A program made the translations under genes and the position numbers. 64,000 nucleotides of DNA from Diabrotica undecimpunctata (lineage: Eukaryota > Arthropoda > Insecta > Coleoptera > Chrysomelidae): positions 113,996,049 through 114,060,048 of the forward strand of contig NC_092808.1 of the NCBI RefSeq assembly GCF_040954645.1, read 5' to 3'. The stretch's first letter is position 1; each line of letters starts with the position of its first letter. The notes under the pieces are model-generated. The model did no database searches. It was not told the DNA's origin and saw nothing but the letters and a program-made list of their open reading frames with translations. Positions 32,546 through 46,386 of the stretch are shown here, piece by piece.

Positions 32546-34738
32546 TGACTAGAAACTAGTGAATTGTTGTCAAGAACCGCTATTCTATGACGCTACCCGT
32601 GACGACGCCGTCTTGTGGCGCTAGTTTCCTGACGCTCAGCTCAGCTTTAGAGAAAAAATAATCTAACACCAGTATAGAAGTTTTCCTTCAAAAAATAGAT
32701 AAGCAAATAAATTCAATTAATTATAATGAGCATATGTTTTATTTAAACTTATGCATAACAGTCATCTTTTTAAAGTAAAAACACTGTTTAGGAAAATATT
32801 AGGTATTTATTTTTTTTCATATTTTAATTTTTCTACTTTTTATTACTCTATTAAAATATAACTTGTTATATCTGTTTAATTATATATTTCTAATAACTTC
32901 ATTTAATTTATATCTAAATTATTTTTCTTTCAATTCTCATTTTAAAACTGGCTAACACATATGACACATGTTTTCAAGTTCAAAGAAATACACTTGTTGT
33001 TAATTGCACACAGAAAAAGGATTTAGAATATCAAATTTCTGCGGAATTGTATACGCAATTTGCTATCAAGGCTGAAGGCGACCGTTTTAAAATCCTGATT
33101 TATTAGGGTACGCGTCCTAAAGCTTGCCTAGAGTACGGCCATCCCTGAGGATTTTTAGGTACGGATTTTTATCCCTACACACACTCACAAACACAAAATG
33201 AACCAGTAGCACGAGTATTTGAGATGGACAAAGCTATGGCATATTCGCTGAGCTACAACTGCTCAAACCACTCTATTTATTACACTTGGAATTCCTGTAG
33301 ACATTTTTGGATAAGGCGAGCGACAGACCTTTTATTATCATGAATTACGACATAAATTTCATCTAAGTAATAATATAGTAAAATATTTTAACGCTATGGA
33401 GCAGTGACCTAAACTAGATACTCAATAAAATAGCCCATAATATTTTGAGTTTAAATCAATTCTAATCTTCTTCTCCTTGTGCCATCTTCTATAAAAGGGG
33501 GGTTGCGGTTAAACCAAGCTCTTAAAATTTATTTCATTGCAGATAGTTCATTCAATTACATGAAATCAACTTAAATTAAGAATAACTGTCAGAAAAATCA
33601 TAGCATGTGATTCGTTTTTAAAAAACTACCACGTGCAATGATGATAGTGCATTGACTTAATAGCATTGGTATATTCTTTCTATTAATGTTCTTTTTTAAT
33701 ATGGGTAATCAGATCCTACTCCACTGCAAGTTGACCGTGCGTCTCAGAGCGCGTTATTTAAGGTTCTATATCTTGTAAAAAATTAATCGCAGCTATGAAA
33801 GCTGAGTTATCCTTTAAAAAGTCCCATCGAATACCTATTTTGCAATTCTTTTTCACGAAACTTGTTATAACTCAGGTTCTAATAATCACCATTTGTACCA
33901 AACGTAATTTTGTTTATTTTTAAAAGGAACAATTTTCATTTAAAAAAATAGCAATAGCTGGCGGGTTTTTAGCCTGATACCCTCTTAAAATCGAATCTAT
34001 GAACAAAAAAAAAACGTGAAGGTAAGGGGAAGACACAAAAATGCATATTCGACACCCCTCTGGCTATAAAGAAAACAAAAGCTGAGTTTGTATTTTAATT
34101 TCAGCTAATTATAGTCTTTCATTGATTTTAGTTATATATGTATTCTTATCTGAAGAAAAAATACTGTAACATAAGTAGGTAATTCTATAATTATATTTTT
34201 CAATATCTGTTCTGAATATTAAGGATATTCAACTAAAATCTAATTATACGAAGAAAGATGAAACATGCGTCTTACTCTTTTCGGTAATTTATTACATACT
34301 TGGTAAAGTTAATAGAACTATCTATTAATAGGCTTCAAGATGTGCTAAAATAGTTTATAGTGTCTAATGTACAACAAAATATCATGTGCTATATTACTTA
34401 AATTTGTTGTGTTGTCATTAAAATTATTCATACTTCATACTTTAAGATACAATATTCTGTAAAAAAATATCCATACAGTTCTGAAATAATATTTACAATC
34501 GCAAATACAGTGTGCCAATTTTAAAACTTACAACGAACCGAAGCTGATATCAAAAAATGCTTGAAACCATTTCTAGGATAGTAAGGGGGAACTAAAATGA
34601 CATGAAAGAGAACTCACCCCCATCAACCCCCTAGGCCCTACACACCACAACCAAAAAAGTTTAAATGGCAAACTCCCACTTGTGATACATTATTGAAAAG
34701 ACTAAAAAAATGCTATCCAATGGTTTAAATAATAATTA
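32546..34738. other. No gene seen
   Basis: Mostly A+T-rich. A small G+C-richer patch at ~32575-32645 (GACGACGCCGTC, TGGCGCTAG) stands out in base composition but has no assignable function. Confidence 0.4.
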
Positions 34739-34970
34739 TACAGGGTGAAGCAATAATTATGAAACTTTGGCTTAAATGGAAAAGTTTATTATTTTTATTT
34801 AATTTTTTAAACCGGAAAAAGTATGACATTATGCCCCAAAATTTAGAGCGTAAAGTGCGGAATTTATGCCCAGTGTGTTAGGTTAATAATATGAAGGTAG
34901 CAAAAATAGTAAAAGGTTGAAGTAAAAGTACAATACAAAAAATTATTAAAAACTCCTTTTATAATTTTGT
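34739..34970 (+). pseudogene. Tc1-like element start: terminal bases and transposase helix-turn-helix scrap
   Basis: ACAGGGTGAAGCAATAATTA at ~34740 looks like a Tc1/mariner terminal repeat. Downstream MPQNLERKVRNLCPV, then NNMKVAKIVKG, then SKSTIQKIIKN resembles the N-terminal helix-turn-helix of Tc1-type transposases, with two stops. No matching downstream half is attached; the degenerate tandem array follows. Confidence 0.5.
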
Positions 34971-34979
34971 TTTGTCAGT

Positions 34980-36180
34980 TCAAAATTCAACCTAGCAGAA
35001 TTATTAACTTCTCATAGAGGGGTAAACAATTGGGAAGATGGTAAATGAATTGGAAAAGCTTTGTAGCACACAGTGGTATTTCAAAATTCCTTTTTTTTTA
35101 TTTTAACCTAAGCTACCACATGTTAGTTGAGAGGCGAAAAATTAGTAAAAATCGAGCAGAATCATCTGTTATTTCAAAATATTTGTTTAAATTAGCTATC
35201 TTAATATTCTAACTTCCGCTTAATAGTTTAATATTGACTTCCCACAAGAAGTAGTTAAAAAGTGAAAAATTAATAGGGTGGTAATATATTTGTAAACACC
35301 TATGAAAACACTATGGTAGTTCAAAAATATTCTTTTTTAATTCTGCTGGCTCGAATATTTAGATAGCGGGAACGTTTCCAAATAAAATTGCTTTAGTGGA
35401 GAAAAATTATAAGGGTGGTAAAAGTGCAGCTAAAACTTACCAGAACACTTTTTTATTTCAATTTTAACCTAACAGAATTATTGAATAATAGAGTAAAGTA
35501 AAATTGTAAAAATAGATTTTTTATTACGTTAAATTTTAACCTAAGAATTGCTGACTTTCCACATGGGTTAGTTGGGGGTGAAAAATTACTAGAGTGCTAA
35601 TAAATTCGTAAAAACCTAGCAGAACACTGTGGTATTTCAAAAATAATTTTAATTAATTCCGCTGGCTCGAATATTAAGCTAGCAGGAAGTTTTCAAACAA
35701 GATTGGTGTTGGGGTGAAAAATTATCATGGTGATCAAAGTTATGGTGTTATAAATAGAGGAGAGTGAATTTGAAAAAAAAAGAATATTTTCCCTTAAATT
35801 TTATTCTTACAGAATTATTGACTTTCCATAAGGAGTAGTTAACAATAAAAAATTACTAAGGTGGTAATAAATTTACAAAAACCTAGCAGAGTAGTATAAA
35901 TATTTTTTTTTTGAATTCTACTAGTTTTAACCGTAAGCCAGCCAAATCGCTCCCCTTATGGGTGGTTTGGTGGTGAAAAATATTAGGGTGGTAATATATT
36001 AGTGAAAAATGGGTGAAAAATATGCCATAGGCAAAAAGTTTTTTTTCCGAATTCTGCTAGCTTGAACCTTAAGCCAGGAGAATTGCTCCCCTTAAGGTTA
36101 GTTTGGCGGTGAAAAATTATTAGGGTAGTAATAAATTAGTAAAAAATTAGTGAAAAAACATTACGTAGGTTAAATTGAAT
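34980..36180. repeat. Degenerate tandem array, unit ~140 bp
   Basis: The anchor GTGAAAAATTA..AGGGTGGTAATAAATT recurs with variation at about 35259, 35400, 35578, 35717, 35838, 35972 and 36110, spacings 121-178 bases. Between anchors, blocks like AACCTAGCAGAACACT, ATTCTGCTGGCTCGAATATT and ACTTTCC repeat, some only in alternate units, hinting at a two-unit higher-order period. Strong divergence: an old minisatellite or satellite island. Confidence 0.8.
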
Positions 36181-36999
36181 TCTGCTCATTTGTCCCCGCT
36201 AGCTTAAGGGTCCTCTCACTTGACGAGGATGACATGATTACTTATAGCGCCAAAATTAAACTAACGTGAATGTACTACGCAGAATATCAACGACGCGACG
36301 TTTAAAAGATTGTTAAAACTTCTGATGCAAATATACATCACCAGACAATTTTAAAAGCAAATCATTACAAACATAAGTTAACACAAGTATATACTTAAAT
36401 TTCAGAATGTTTTTTTAATATTTACCTTATCAGAAAAAACTAACTTTTATTCAAATATAATGTAGTAATATATAAGTCCTTATAAGTATTAGCTTTGTTT
36501 AAAAGTTACTACTTCTAAGATAACACTTCAATAGATCCATTCTAAATGACTTTAAACAGAGAAGTAACTTTTCGAATTACTTTTTAAAGGTATCTACCTA
36601 TCTCTCTCTCACGATTCGAACCAGTTTTAGCAAAATAGTAATTTGATGTCAAATCAGTAATATATGGCGGATGACTAAAAATTGAGTCAAATATGATTGT
36701 AAACAAAGAAATGCTACTAGCAAGCGATAAAACTAAAAACTAATATTATTTAAAGCCAACGTTCGTATAAATTACTTATCTAGTGGTATAATAACAACTT
36801 AGATAGATTTTCTTTATTTGAAGGATACTGTCGTTGATGGAACAATTAGATTCTTTCAGAGAAGGCTGAGAGTGTGGGTAGTAGAAATGTACAATAGAAA
36901 AATATACAAGTGACATAGAAATCATAGCACCCATTATAAATGATTATATTTTGAAAATATGTTGTACAATTATATAGGGTATCAGAATAAACAAACGAT
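36181..36999. other. No gene seen
   Basis: A+T-rich, nothing recognised. Confidence 0.4.
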
Positions 37000-37285
37000 C
37001 AAAACTTTACAGGAATAAATCAGGTAATAATATGTTAATCCACCTCAGTGGGCAACACACTCTTGGATGCATCTATGCTCGATTCTGATTAGGTAATCAA
37101 TATCATTGTGAAGTATCTAGTTCCATGCCCTTATTAATTCCTTAACAAGTTTAAGGAAGATGCTCTAAACTAAGAAGTATTTGACCTATCATGTTTCATA
37201 CCTATTCAACTTCAAATAAATCTGGAGATCTCGGTGGCCAGGGCACAAGATTTACTTCAGCCTGTTCAAAGAAGTCCATAGTGAC
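37000..37285 (-). pseudogene. Tc1-like transposase C-terminal fragment
   Basis: Minus strand reads FFEQAEVNLVPWPPRSPDLF followed by VWNMIGQ and, after stops, RVCCPLRW..ILLPD. This is the W-P-x-RSPDL-P-E-VW-M-G block around the last catalytic residue of Tc1-type transposases. Short and broken. Confidence 0.65.
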
Positions 37286-37380
37286 TCTTGCAATTTCGAC
37301 GCCAAAAAATAGAAAAAATGCCTTTTTTACACTAAATGGTTAATAATTAAAAAGACGGCGAAACCTCTACAGAGAACGTA

Positions 37381-38981
37381 GGGGAAAGGCGGGCAAAACG
37401 GGGTAGCTGCCTAAAATGGAGTAACCCTTTTTTCAAAATCATAAAATTGCTGGACAGGAATGGATACAGGGATTTTTAAATTTGCACAAGAGTTGTTAAT
37501 CAGAAAGCCCAAGCCTACATCAGGTGCCCGTGCGATGGAATTTAATAAAGTAGCTGTTCAACAATTCTTTATACTGTTGAAAGAAACTGTTTAGAAATAT
37601 AAATTAAAAGCAAAAAATTTTTCACGTGAACGAAACAGGAGTTGCGATCAATATAAAGGGGGTTTCTACAATCATAGCTTCAAAAGGAAAGCGCCAACTT
37701 GGCACGCTTGTATCCGCCAAGAAAGATGAAACTATAACTGCAGAAATTTGCCTCTCTGCCTTATAATATTTCCCCGATCGTGCCTGATGGATGGGTTGAG
37801 CTTAATGAAAAAGGATGGATAGATAAAATAAGACATTGTGTTTGTCAAGTATTCTAGAGCTTCAAAGGATTCGCCGGTTTTACTTCTGCTAGATTGTCAT
37901 TTATCACATACAAAACATTTAGACATAATTAATTATGCGAGGAAAAATGGGGTCGAAATTCTATGTTTTCTACCTTAATAAACGCAGCGTTTACAGGCCG
38001 TAGATGTTGAATTCATAAAGCCATTAAGTGCATATTATGACAACGAAATAAGGAAATTGCTTAGAACACATCCTGGAAGAGTAGTAATATCTCAGCAAAT
38101 GTCGTCTTTATTCAGTGTCGCATATTTAAGAGCAGCTACAATGGCTACTGTGTTAAATGAATTTAAAGCAAACGGCGTGTGGCCCGTGGATATAGCCGTT
38201 TTTTCTGAAGCAGATTTTTTTGCCACAAATAATATAGAGATTGACCCCAGTAGACCTGAAAATCAAATAGATCCTATCGTATAGTCCCTTAGAGGGAACA
38301 TTTCCGAGCATTAACTAGGGTAGTCCATTAGAAAGACAACTGCGCCTCAACCAGGATCCTCAAAAGAAAGTGACTCTAGTTTTGAGTTCCGAAGTAAGTT
38401 TCAAAGCTATCGTATCAGTGCCTAAATTAAAACGCAGGCTATGGAGTCAAAATCAGCAAAAAAAAAGCCGATGATCAAAGCAAATCACAGACAAGTAAAA
38501 AATCTAAATTAGAAAAAAACTAAAAAAGTACAGTCTGATTCAGAAGGCGAAGATAGTGACACTGACTATGACTGCTTGTAATGTGGAGACTTTTATTTAA
38601 GTTTCACAGAGGGATGGATAAGCTCTCCAGTTGCCGTAATTGGGCTCACATTTCATGTGCATGTGTAGAAGATGAGGATGATAAAATAATACTTGTATGC
38701 GAATTTTGTCAATAATTGTCAATGGTTCTTGGTTTCTATTTCGTACCCCGTTTAACCCCATACGAAGGGCATAATGGAGTTTTTACAATTTTTTTGTTTT
38801 TTCATATACATAATAAGAAAAATCTGTACTGTTTTAACTTTTTTTTTATATTAGTAAGTAGTTACAGTAGTTACAGTTACTACAACAATAATATTTTCCT
38901 TATTTCAAGATCTTGAAAGTTACAGATTTGTTTTAAATCCCAATTTGAACCTTAAGTACCCCATTTTTCCCGCGTTTCCCC
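37381..38981 (+). mobile_element. pogo-like DNA transposon, both ends present, gene broken
   Basis: 25-bp inverted ends (37381-37405, starting GGGGAAAGGCGGGCAAAAC; 38957-38981) match at 22 of 25 positions and are flanked by TA (37379-37380, 38982-38983), the pogo target duplication. Between them, on the plus strand, are DDE_1-type transposase remains: ER-type and ASKGKRQLGTL-like blocks, SPVLLLLDCHLSHTKHLD (catalytic Asp), QRLQAVDVEFIKPLSAYYDN (second Asp) and an open C-terminal stretch 38057-38284 ending FEANGVWP-like. A Cys-rich PHD-like tail follows (38560-38716: W..CRNWAHISCACV, CEFC). Stops and shifts make it non-functional. Confidence 0.88.
38057..38284 (+). pseudogene. pogo-like transposase, C-terminal part of DDE domain
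   Basis: 75 open residues (MLRTHPGRVVISQQMSSLFS..., AATMATVLNEFKANGVWPVD). The ...F..AY.RAAT...A...FKA.GIWP block is diagnostic for the helix after the third catalytic residue in pogo/Tigger transposases. Its upstream part is in other frames. Confidence 0.8.
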
Positions 38982-38983
38982 TA

Positions 38984-39639
38984 TAGATTTTCTTTATGTA
39001 GGCCTATAATAACAAAATCTTGGTCTTTTTTTGTTTATTTTCGTGTACTTATGGTGGCGTCCGTTACTGATATTTTACTTAAAAGTTAAAAAGCTCACGT
39101 ATTATCGAATTCTCTTATCAAATATTTTAAAATTTAAATGTCGACCATTTGTAGTTTTTGTTATTTAATTAATTTACACTTTATATATAAAGATACAAGA
39201 AGTGCCCCAGTAGGGCCTACAGCTATTCAAAGCATTGTGAAAGTATGATTGATATTAATGAATTCATTCATAACATTATTTATATTATGCATAATCGTGT
39301 TAGAAAATCATGGTGAGTTTTAGAGAAGTTGTTTTGAAATATGTAATAGTCATGTTTTCTTCAGAAATGAATTATTGCGTAGCTTAAGGTGTATGTCTTA
39401 TTATTGTTTATTATAATGTGGATACATCATATTCAAATATTTATTAACTTTAGCACATGCTGGCGTATTATTAACGTGAATGTGTGAATGAAAATGTTGT
39501 ATCCGTATAACTTTTTACATTGATCGAAACGTATTACTTTATATATTTATAGTTGTTACATAATTACCATTCATTTTAGATTATTTTATCATTTATTTTA
39601 GATTTGAATTATATTTGCTTTTTTTATTTTTATTTCTTG
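38984..39639. other. No gene seen
   Basis: A+T-rich, no recognisable feature. Confidence 0.4.
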
Positions 39640-40090
39640 TTCTTAGTCTTCTCTCGTCCATTTTTGGAAATATGCCTCTCCGAACTCCTTCCATCGATCT
39701 CTATTATGAGTTGATGTCGTCCACCCATCTCATCTGTAGTCTTCCTCTTAGTCACCTACGTTGTAAGATCTCCATTGTACTGTGGCGTTCCAACGTTGGT
39801 CTTTTCGTCTAGCAGTGTGACCTGTGAAGCTCTATTTGAGTTTGCAATTTTTCTTGTAATATCCACAACTTTTGTTTTTGGTCTTACCCAGTTGTTCCTC
39901 TTTTTATCTGACAGTCGTATATCTAACGTCGCTCTTTCCATTGCTCTTTTTGTTGTGGCTAGTTAATTTATATTTGCCTTGGTTAGTGTCCAGGTTTGAC
40001 ATCCATATGCCATAAAAGGAAGGATGCATTGATTGAACACTTTGCTCCTTAAGTATTGAAGTATTTTGCGGTTCTTCAGTATCCATATTC
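39640..40090 (-). pseudogene. LINE C-terminal fragment
   Basis: Minus-strand pieces (40086-39756) read SMHPSFYGIWMSNLDTNQ, KAMERATLDIRLSDKKRNNW and VRPKTKVVDITRKIA, then VTKRKTTDEMGGRHQ. These match the C-terminal region of L1/R4/RTE-like LINEs (YGC.TW..T, ERAMLGI.L.D..RN..IR..T.V.D). Two frames, therefore broken. Confidence 0.72.

Positions 40091-42193
<2,103 letters not shown>

Positions 42194-42274
<81 letters not shown>
42194..42274. repeat. TA microsatellite, right of the solo LTR
   Basis: About 40 TA units starting directly after the LTR end. Confidence 0.95.
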
Positions 42275-42276
<2 letters not shown>

Positions 42277-43168
42277 ATGCAAACGCGAAAGTGGAGCTTC
42301 AAAATTAAGTTTTTAGTGGAAATTGGAATTAATAGAAACTAATTAATACACACATCAAAACATTAAATTAAAATACTGCTATAAAATGTTACATTGACAA
42401 GGTCAATTTTGTCTATTAAAAATTTCATTCAAACAAAAAACAATTTAATTTTTTTTTAGCCAGTTCTTCCCTACAATAAAGTAATCTAATGCACCAACTA
42501 CAAATATGTGTAAAATGTGTGTATTGTCTTGATGTCTGTGTTAATTAGTTTCTGTTTTGTCCCATTTAATTTTAATTTTAATTTTATCATCGAACCTCAC
42601 GATTACAATCTCCAGAAAAACTGAATTTTGGAGTTCCACTTTTTGGATTGTGTTTTATATAATATACACCTTGTTACAGCACGTCTTTTAAATACTATTA
42701 TTAAATTAAATAAAAACACATATTTAGAAATATATCTCTTCAGTAAATAAAAATAACTTTGAATGATATAGCATCACAAAATACTTCAACAAACAATTAT
42801 ATCATATAACAACAATAGTATTCTTTTTCTTTCTGATTGCTTATACAAAATTTCTCCTCAAGAACTTTCCTATATTTGTTAAAGTGAAGTAAAGCGGTTA
42901 CCATCAAATACCAGCTAATCATAACAGAGATTTAAGTACATTTCCACATAAATTTTTTTTAACACCTGTGCGGTGTTTGTACACTGCTATCTGGTCACAA
43001 ATTACCAATTATCAGTTATTTTCTGACCTAACTTAATAAACAACAAATACTTAAATCTAAGGGCTTACCCTATGGCTTACTCTTATTTATCTATCAACTA
43101 ATACACTAAAACTAACATGCAATAACTTGACAGCACTACACTCTGCTTTTTAAACTAAACTGTTACAC
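42275..43168. other. No gene seen
   Basis: A+T-rich. AAACTGTTACAC at 43157-43168 recurs at 44789-44800, bracketing the palindrome. Confidence 0.4.
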
Positions 43169-43251
43169 GAATGTGTTGCTTGTGTGAGTCCATTTCAAAA
43201 GGTGAAAGAAATAATAAGTTAGACTTACTCACAATCAATTTAATTTAACTA

Positions 43252-43305
43252 ATCGGACGACCGGTTTCGCTTTCTACAATATGCAAAGCATCTTCAGGTC
43301 ACGAT
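43252..43305 (-). ncRNA. Hammerhead-ribozyme-like motif (left arm)
   Basis: Mirror copy of 44678-44731 on the minus strand, with identical core and stems. Confidence 0.6.
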
Positions 43306-44677
43306 ACAAAGTTAAAATGCTGAAAACAATAATCCCATATTAGGGTGTTGTCTAATAAAGATAAAAACATAGGTAGGTGATACAAATTATATAAATTACA
43401 GTAATTATGCCAATATTACATGTCTGTGGTTTTATAAATGAATAAAAATAATAATAATAAAATGTTTAAGCAGACAAGGTAAGACCCACAAATTGGTAAC
43501 ATCGTCTATTAAACTGTAATGAATCAATAAATAAATGAACAACTAAATAAACATTACTTACATGCCGGTACTCTATTAAATGATGGTTGAAAGAACATGG
43601 TTCAAACTATCTTGGATTGTTGATTGGAGAACTCAGGTTAACTATTGTAATTGTTTAACAGTAAACTGGGAAGTTCTTGAGGAGACAGATTTTATCCAAT
43701 GAAGTAGAGATAAGTGGAATGTATTGTTTGTTTTATGAAAGTAATGTTCTATACCATTAATTTCTTTAAAGTTATTTAAGTTTATTCTGGAGATATATTT
43801 ATGAAATATGTGTTATTTATTGAGATTTTATGTTTTGTTCTGGAAGGTGACAGTTGTAAGACAATGAATAGGAATGGATGTATAGATTGTGTGGGTGTGC
43901 AATTGTATAAACTTGAAGTTATCAAAATTTCTTTGATAAATTTGTTACAATAACTGGCAAATTATTGTAAAGTCGAAAGATTTTTATGTTCTAACATAAA
44001 AATCTTTCGACTTTACAATAATTTGCCAGTTATTGCAACAAATTTATCAAAGAAATTTTGATAACTTCAAGTTTATACAATTGCACACCCACACAATCTA
44101 TACATCCATTCCTATTCATTGTCTTACAACTGTCACCTTCCAGAACAAAACATAAAATCTCAATAAATAACACATATTTCATAAATATATCTCCAGAATA
44201 AACTTAAATAACTTTAAAGAAATTAATGGTATAGAACATTACTTTCATAAAACAAACAATACATTCCACTTATCTCTACTTCATTGGATAAAATCTGTCT
44301 CCTCAAGAACTTCCCAGTTTACTGTTAAACAATTACAATAGTTAACCTGAGTTCTCCAATCAACAATCCAAGATAGTTTGAACCATGTTCTTTCAACCAT
44401 CATTTAATAGAGTACCGGCATGTAAGTAATGTTTATTTAGTTGTTCATTTATTTATTGATTCATTACAGTTTAATAGACGATGTTACCAATTTGTGGGTC
44501 TTACCTTGTCTGCTTAAACATTTTATTATTATTATTTTTATTCATTTATAAAACCACAGACATGTAATATTGGCATAATTACTGTAATTTATATAATTTG
44601 TATCACCTACCTATGTTTTTATCTTTATTAGACAACACCCTAATATGGGATTATTGTTTTCAGCATTTTAACTTTGT

Positions 44678-44731
44678 ATCGTGACCTGAAGATGCTTTGC
44701 ATATTGTAGAAAGCGAAACCGGTCGTCCGAT
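44678..44731 (+). ncRNA. Hammerhead-ribozyme-like motif (right arm)
   Basis: All core parts of a type I hammerhead are in order. Stem I strand ATCG-T-GAC (44678-44685) pairs with GTC-CGAT (44725-44731), leaving one bulged T. CTGAAGA (44686-44692) fits the CUGANGA core. Stem II is GCTTT (44694-44698) with AAAGC (44710-44714) and an 11-base loop. GAAA follows (44715-44718), then a minimal stem III CCGGT with cleavage triplet GTC ending at 44724. One extra T (44693) lies between core and stem II. The self-complementary ACCGGT would allow a dimeric ribozyme, as proposed for short-stem-III hammerheads of Penelope-like elements. Activity is untested. Confidence 0.62.
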
Positions 44732-44819
44732 TAGTTAAATTAAATTGATTGTGAGTAAGTCTAACTTATTATTTCTTTCACCTTTTTTAAACTGTTACAC
44801 ATTTACACTAACTCAAATG

Positions 44820-46030
44820 GTTTTGTCCTTAAGAGTCTTCTCTTTAGTTCAGTGTTGTTAAAAAGCTGGATTGCCTCGACATTCATTTGACTATGCAGCC
44901 TCTGCTCGTGACTTGCTGCTGTTTTCTTCATTATTTCGATCACAGTTTTTCCATATCCAGGTCCTGGTGGAGGTTGCTGTTACGGATATATCAAGGAGCA
45001 TCAACAATGTTTCTCAGTACTTTGTTTTGAAATCTCTGGATAATATGTAGATAACTAGCTTTGGTACATCCCCAGAGTTGACACCCATATACCCATACTG
45101 GCCTCAGTACTTGCTTGTAGATGGATAATTTATTATGAATTGATAATGTTTTTTAATTGGTAATTTTTTCCAATCAGCCAATACAATTTCTTATATTTAA
45201 TATCAAGCTCCCCTCTTTTCTTTTTGACATGGACTTTCCAGCGCAGCTTCGCGTCTAGGGTGATGCCCAAGTAATTTGTTCATGTTGCATAAAGAATTTG
45301 GGTATCATTTATTCTAACTGGGAAATTTTCCATTTTTTTATTTGTAAAGTTAATGTGTGCAGATTTAGTCTCATTTAATTTTATTCGCCATTTTCTGGTC
45401 CAGTTATGTATTTTATTTACTGATAGTTGCAACTTATTAGTCGCTTCTTCACTAGTGTCTCTTATGGCTAGTACGGCTGTATCATCCGCGAAGGTGGCAA
45501 TATTGTTTTGTTCTAGCTCTGGAATGTCACACGCATACAATAGGTACAGGACCGGACCTAATCAACTCCCTTGTGGCACGCCAGCTTTGATCTCCCTTAA
45601 ATCAGTGTTCACTTCTTGTTTTACTTTGAAATATCTATTCGCAATGTATGATTTCAAGATTTCTGAGTACTGTTTAGGCATAAACGTTCTTAGTTTATAG
45701 CTTAAACCGTCATGCCAGACTTTATCAAACACCTGTGCTACGTAAAAGAAGATTGTAGAGCAGACTTTCTTTTCTTCTAATGTTTTTTCTATTATATTCG
45801 TTATTCTTGATATATACACTTGACACTTGATCTATAATGGAATGTTGATTTCTGAAACCAAATTGATGATTTGGTATAAGATTTTTTTAAGCTTGTTCTT
45901 ATGATTTTTAGGGGTCAAATCTCTGACGGCTGGATGAATAAGCCTGATTATTGTTTTATAGACAGTTTTGCTCTCTGGTGTAATCTCTAGATTTGAAAAT
46001 CCGGTCCATGGCGAAATAGTTATCGTCCAG
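44820..46030 (-). pseudogene. Jockey-type LINE reverse transcriptase remnant
   Basis: Minus strand from ~45820: ISRITNIIEKTLEEKKVCST, FYVAQVFDKVWHDGLSYKL, REIKAGVPQGS, a stop, then LYLLYACDIPELEQNNIATF and ADDTAVLAI with the catalytic FADD intact, then WRIKLNETKSAHINFTNKKM (to 45280). Past a frame change, C-terminal YGCQLWGCTKASYLHIIQRF continues to ~44820. Upstream bits near 45850 (HQFGFRNQHS-like) give the start of the RT core. Fewer defects than the other LINEs here: one in-frame stop in the RT core and two frame changes. Confidence 0.85.
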
Positions 46031-46386
46031 GCTATTCTTCATTATTTGAGGCAGGTCTATTTATCTGCATGTGAATCTGTTCTTTATATTATTTCTAAAC
46101 AAGAAGTTAGAATTTTATCCGAAAACTTTGTAACCTATTTGGATTTTTTTTCAAATATACAAAGTTTATAATAAAAGGAGAAGTTTTCTATTCTACTAAT
46201 TAAACAATAATACAGCAATTATACTAATGTATAAATCAATTAAGTCACTTGTTTACATCAACAATTAACACTAGTTTTTTATTCAAAGAAATAAATAATT
46301 AAATTAAATTAAATTTATAAGTTGTTTATAGTTTATTACCCCAGTAAAAGAATTCCCCAAAGTTCATATTCTTCCTTTAATTTCCT
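46031..46386. other. No gene seen
   Basis: A+T-rich spacer between two LINE remnants. Confidence 0.4.

Larger units (their letters stand above)
43197..44786. repeat. Near-perfect 1.59-kb palindrome (two inverted Penelope-like units)
   Basis: Arms 43197-43990 and 43993-44786, 794 bases each, spacer CT. I saw a single difference (near 43949 versus 44034). The flanks carry the same 12-mer AAACTGTTACAC (43157-43168, 44789-44800), a possible target duplication. Each arm has a hammerhead-like motif but no reverse transcriptase. Head-to-head partial units, long duplications and hammerhead motifs are known for Penelope-like elements and their non-autonomous relatives; a chimeric-read assembly fault is the alternative. 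Confidence 0.9.
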
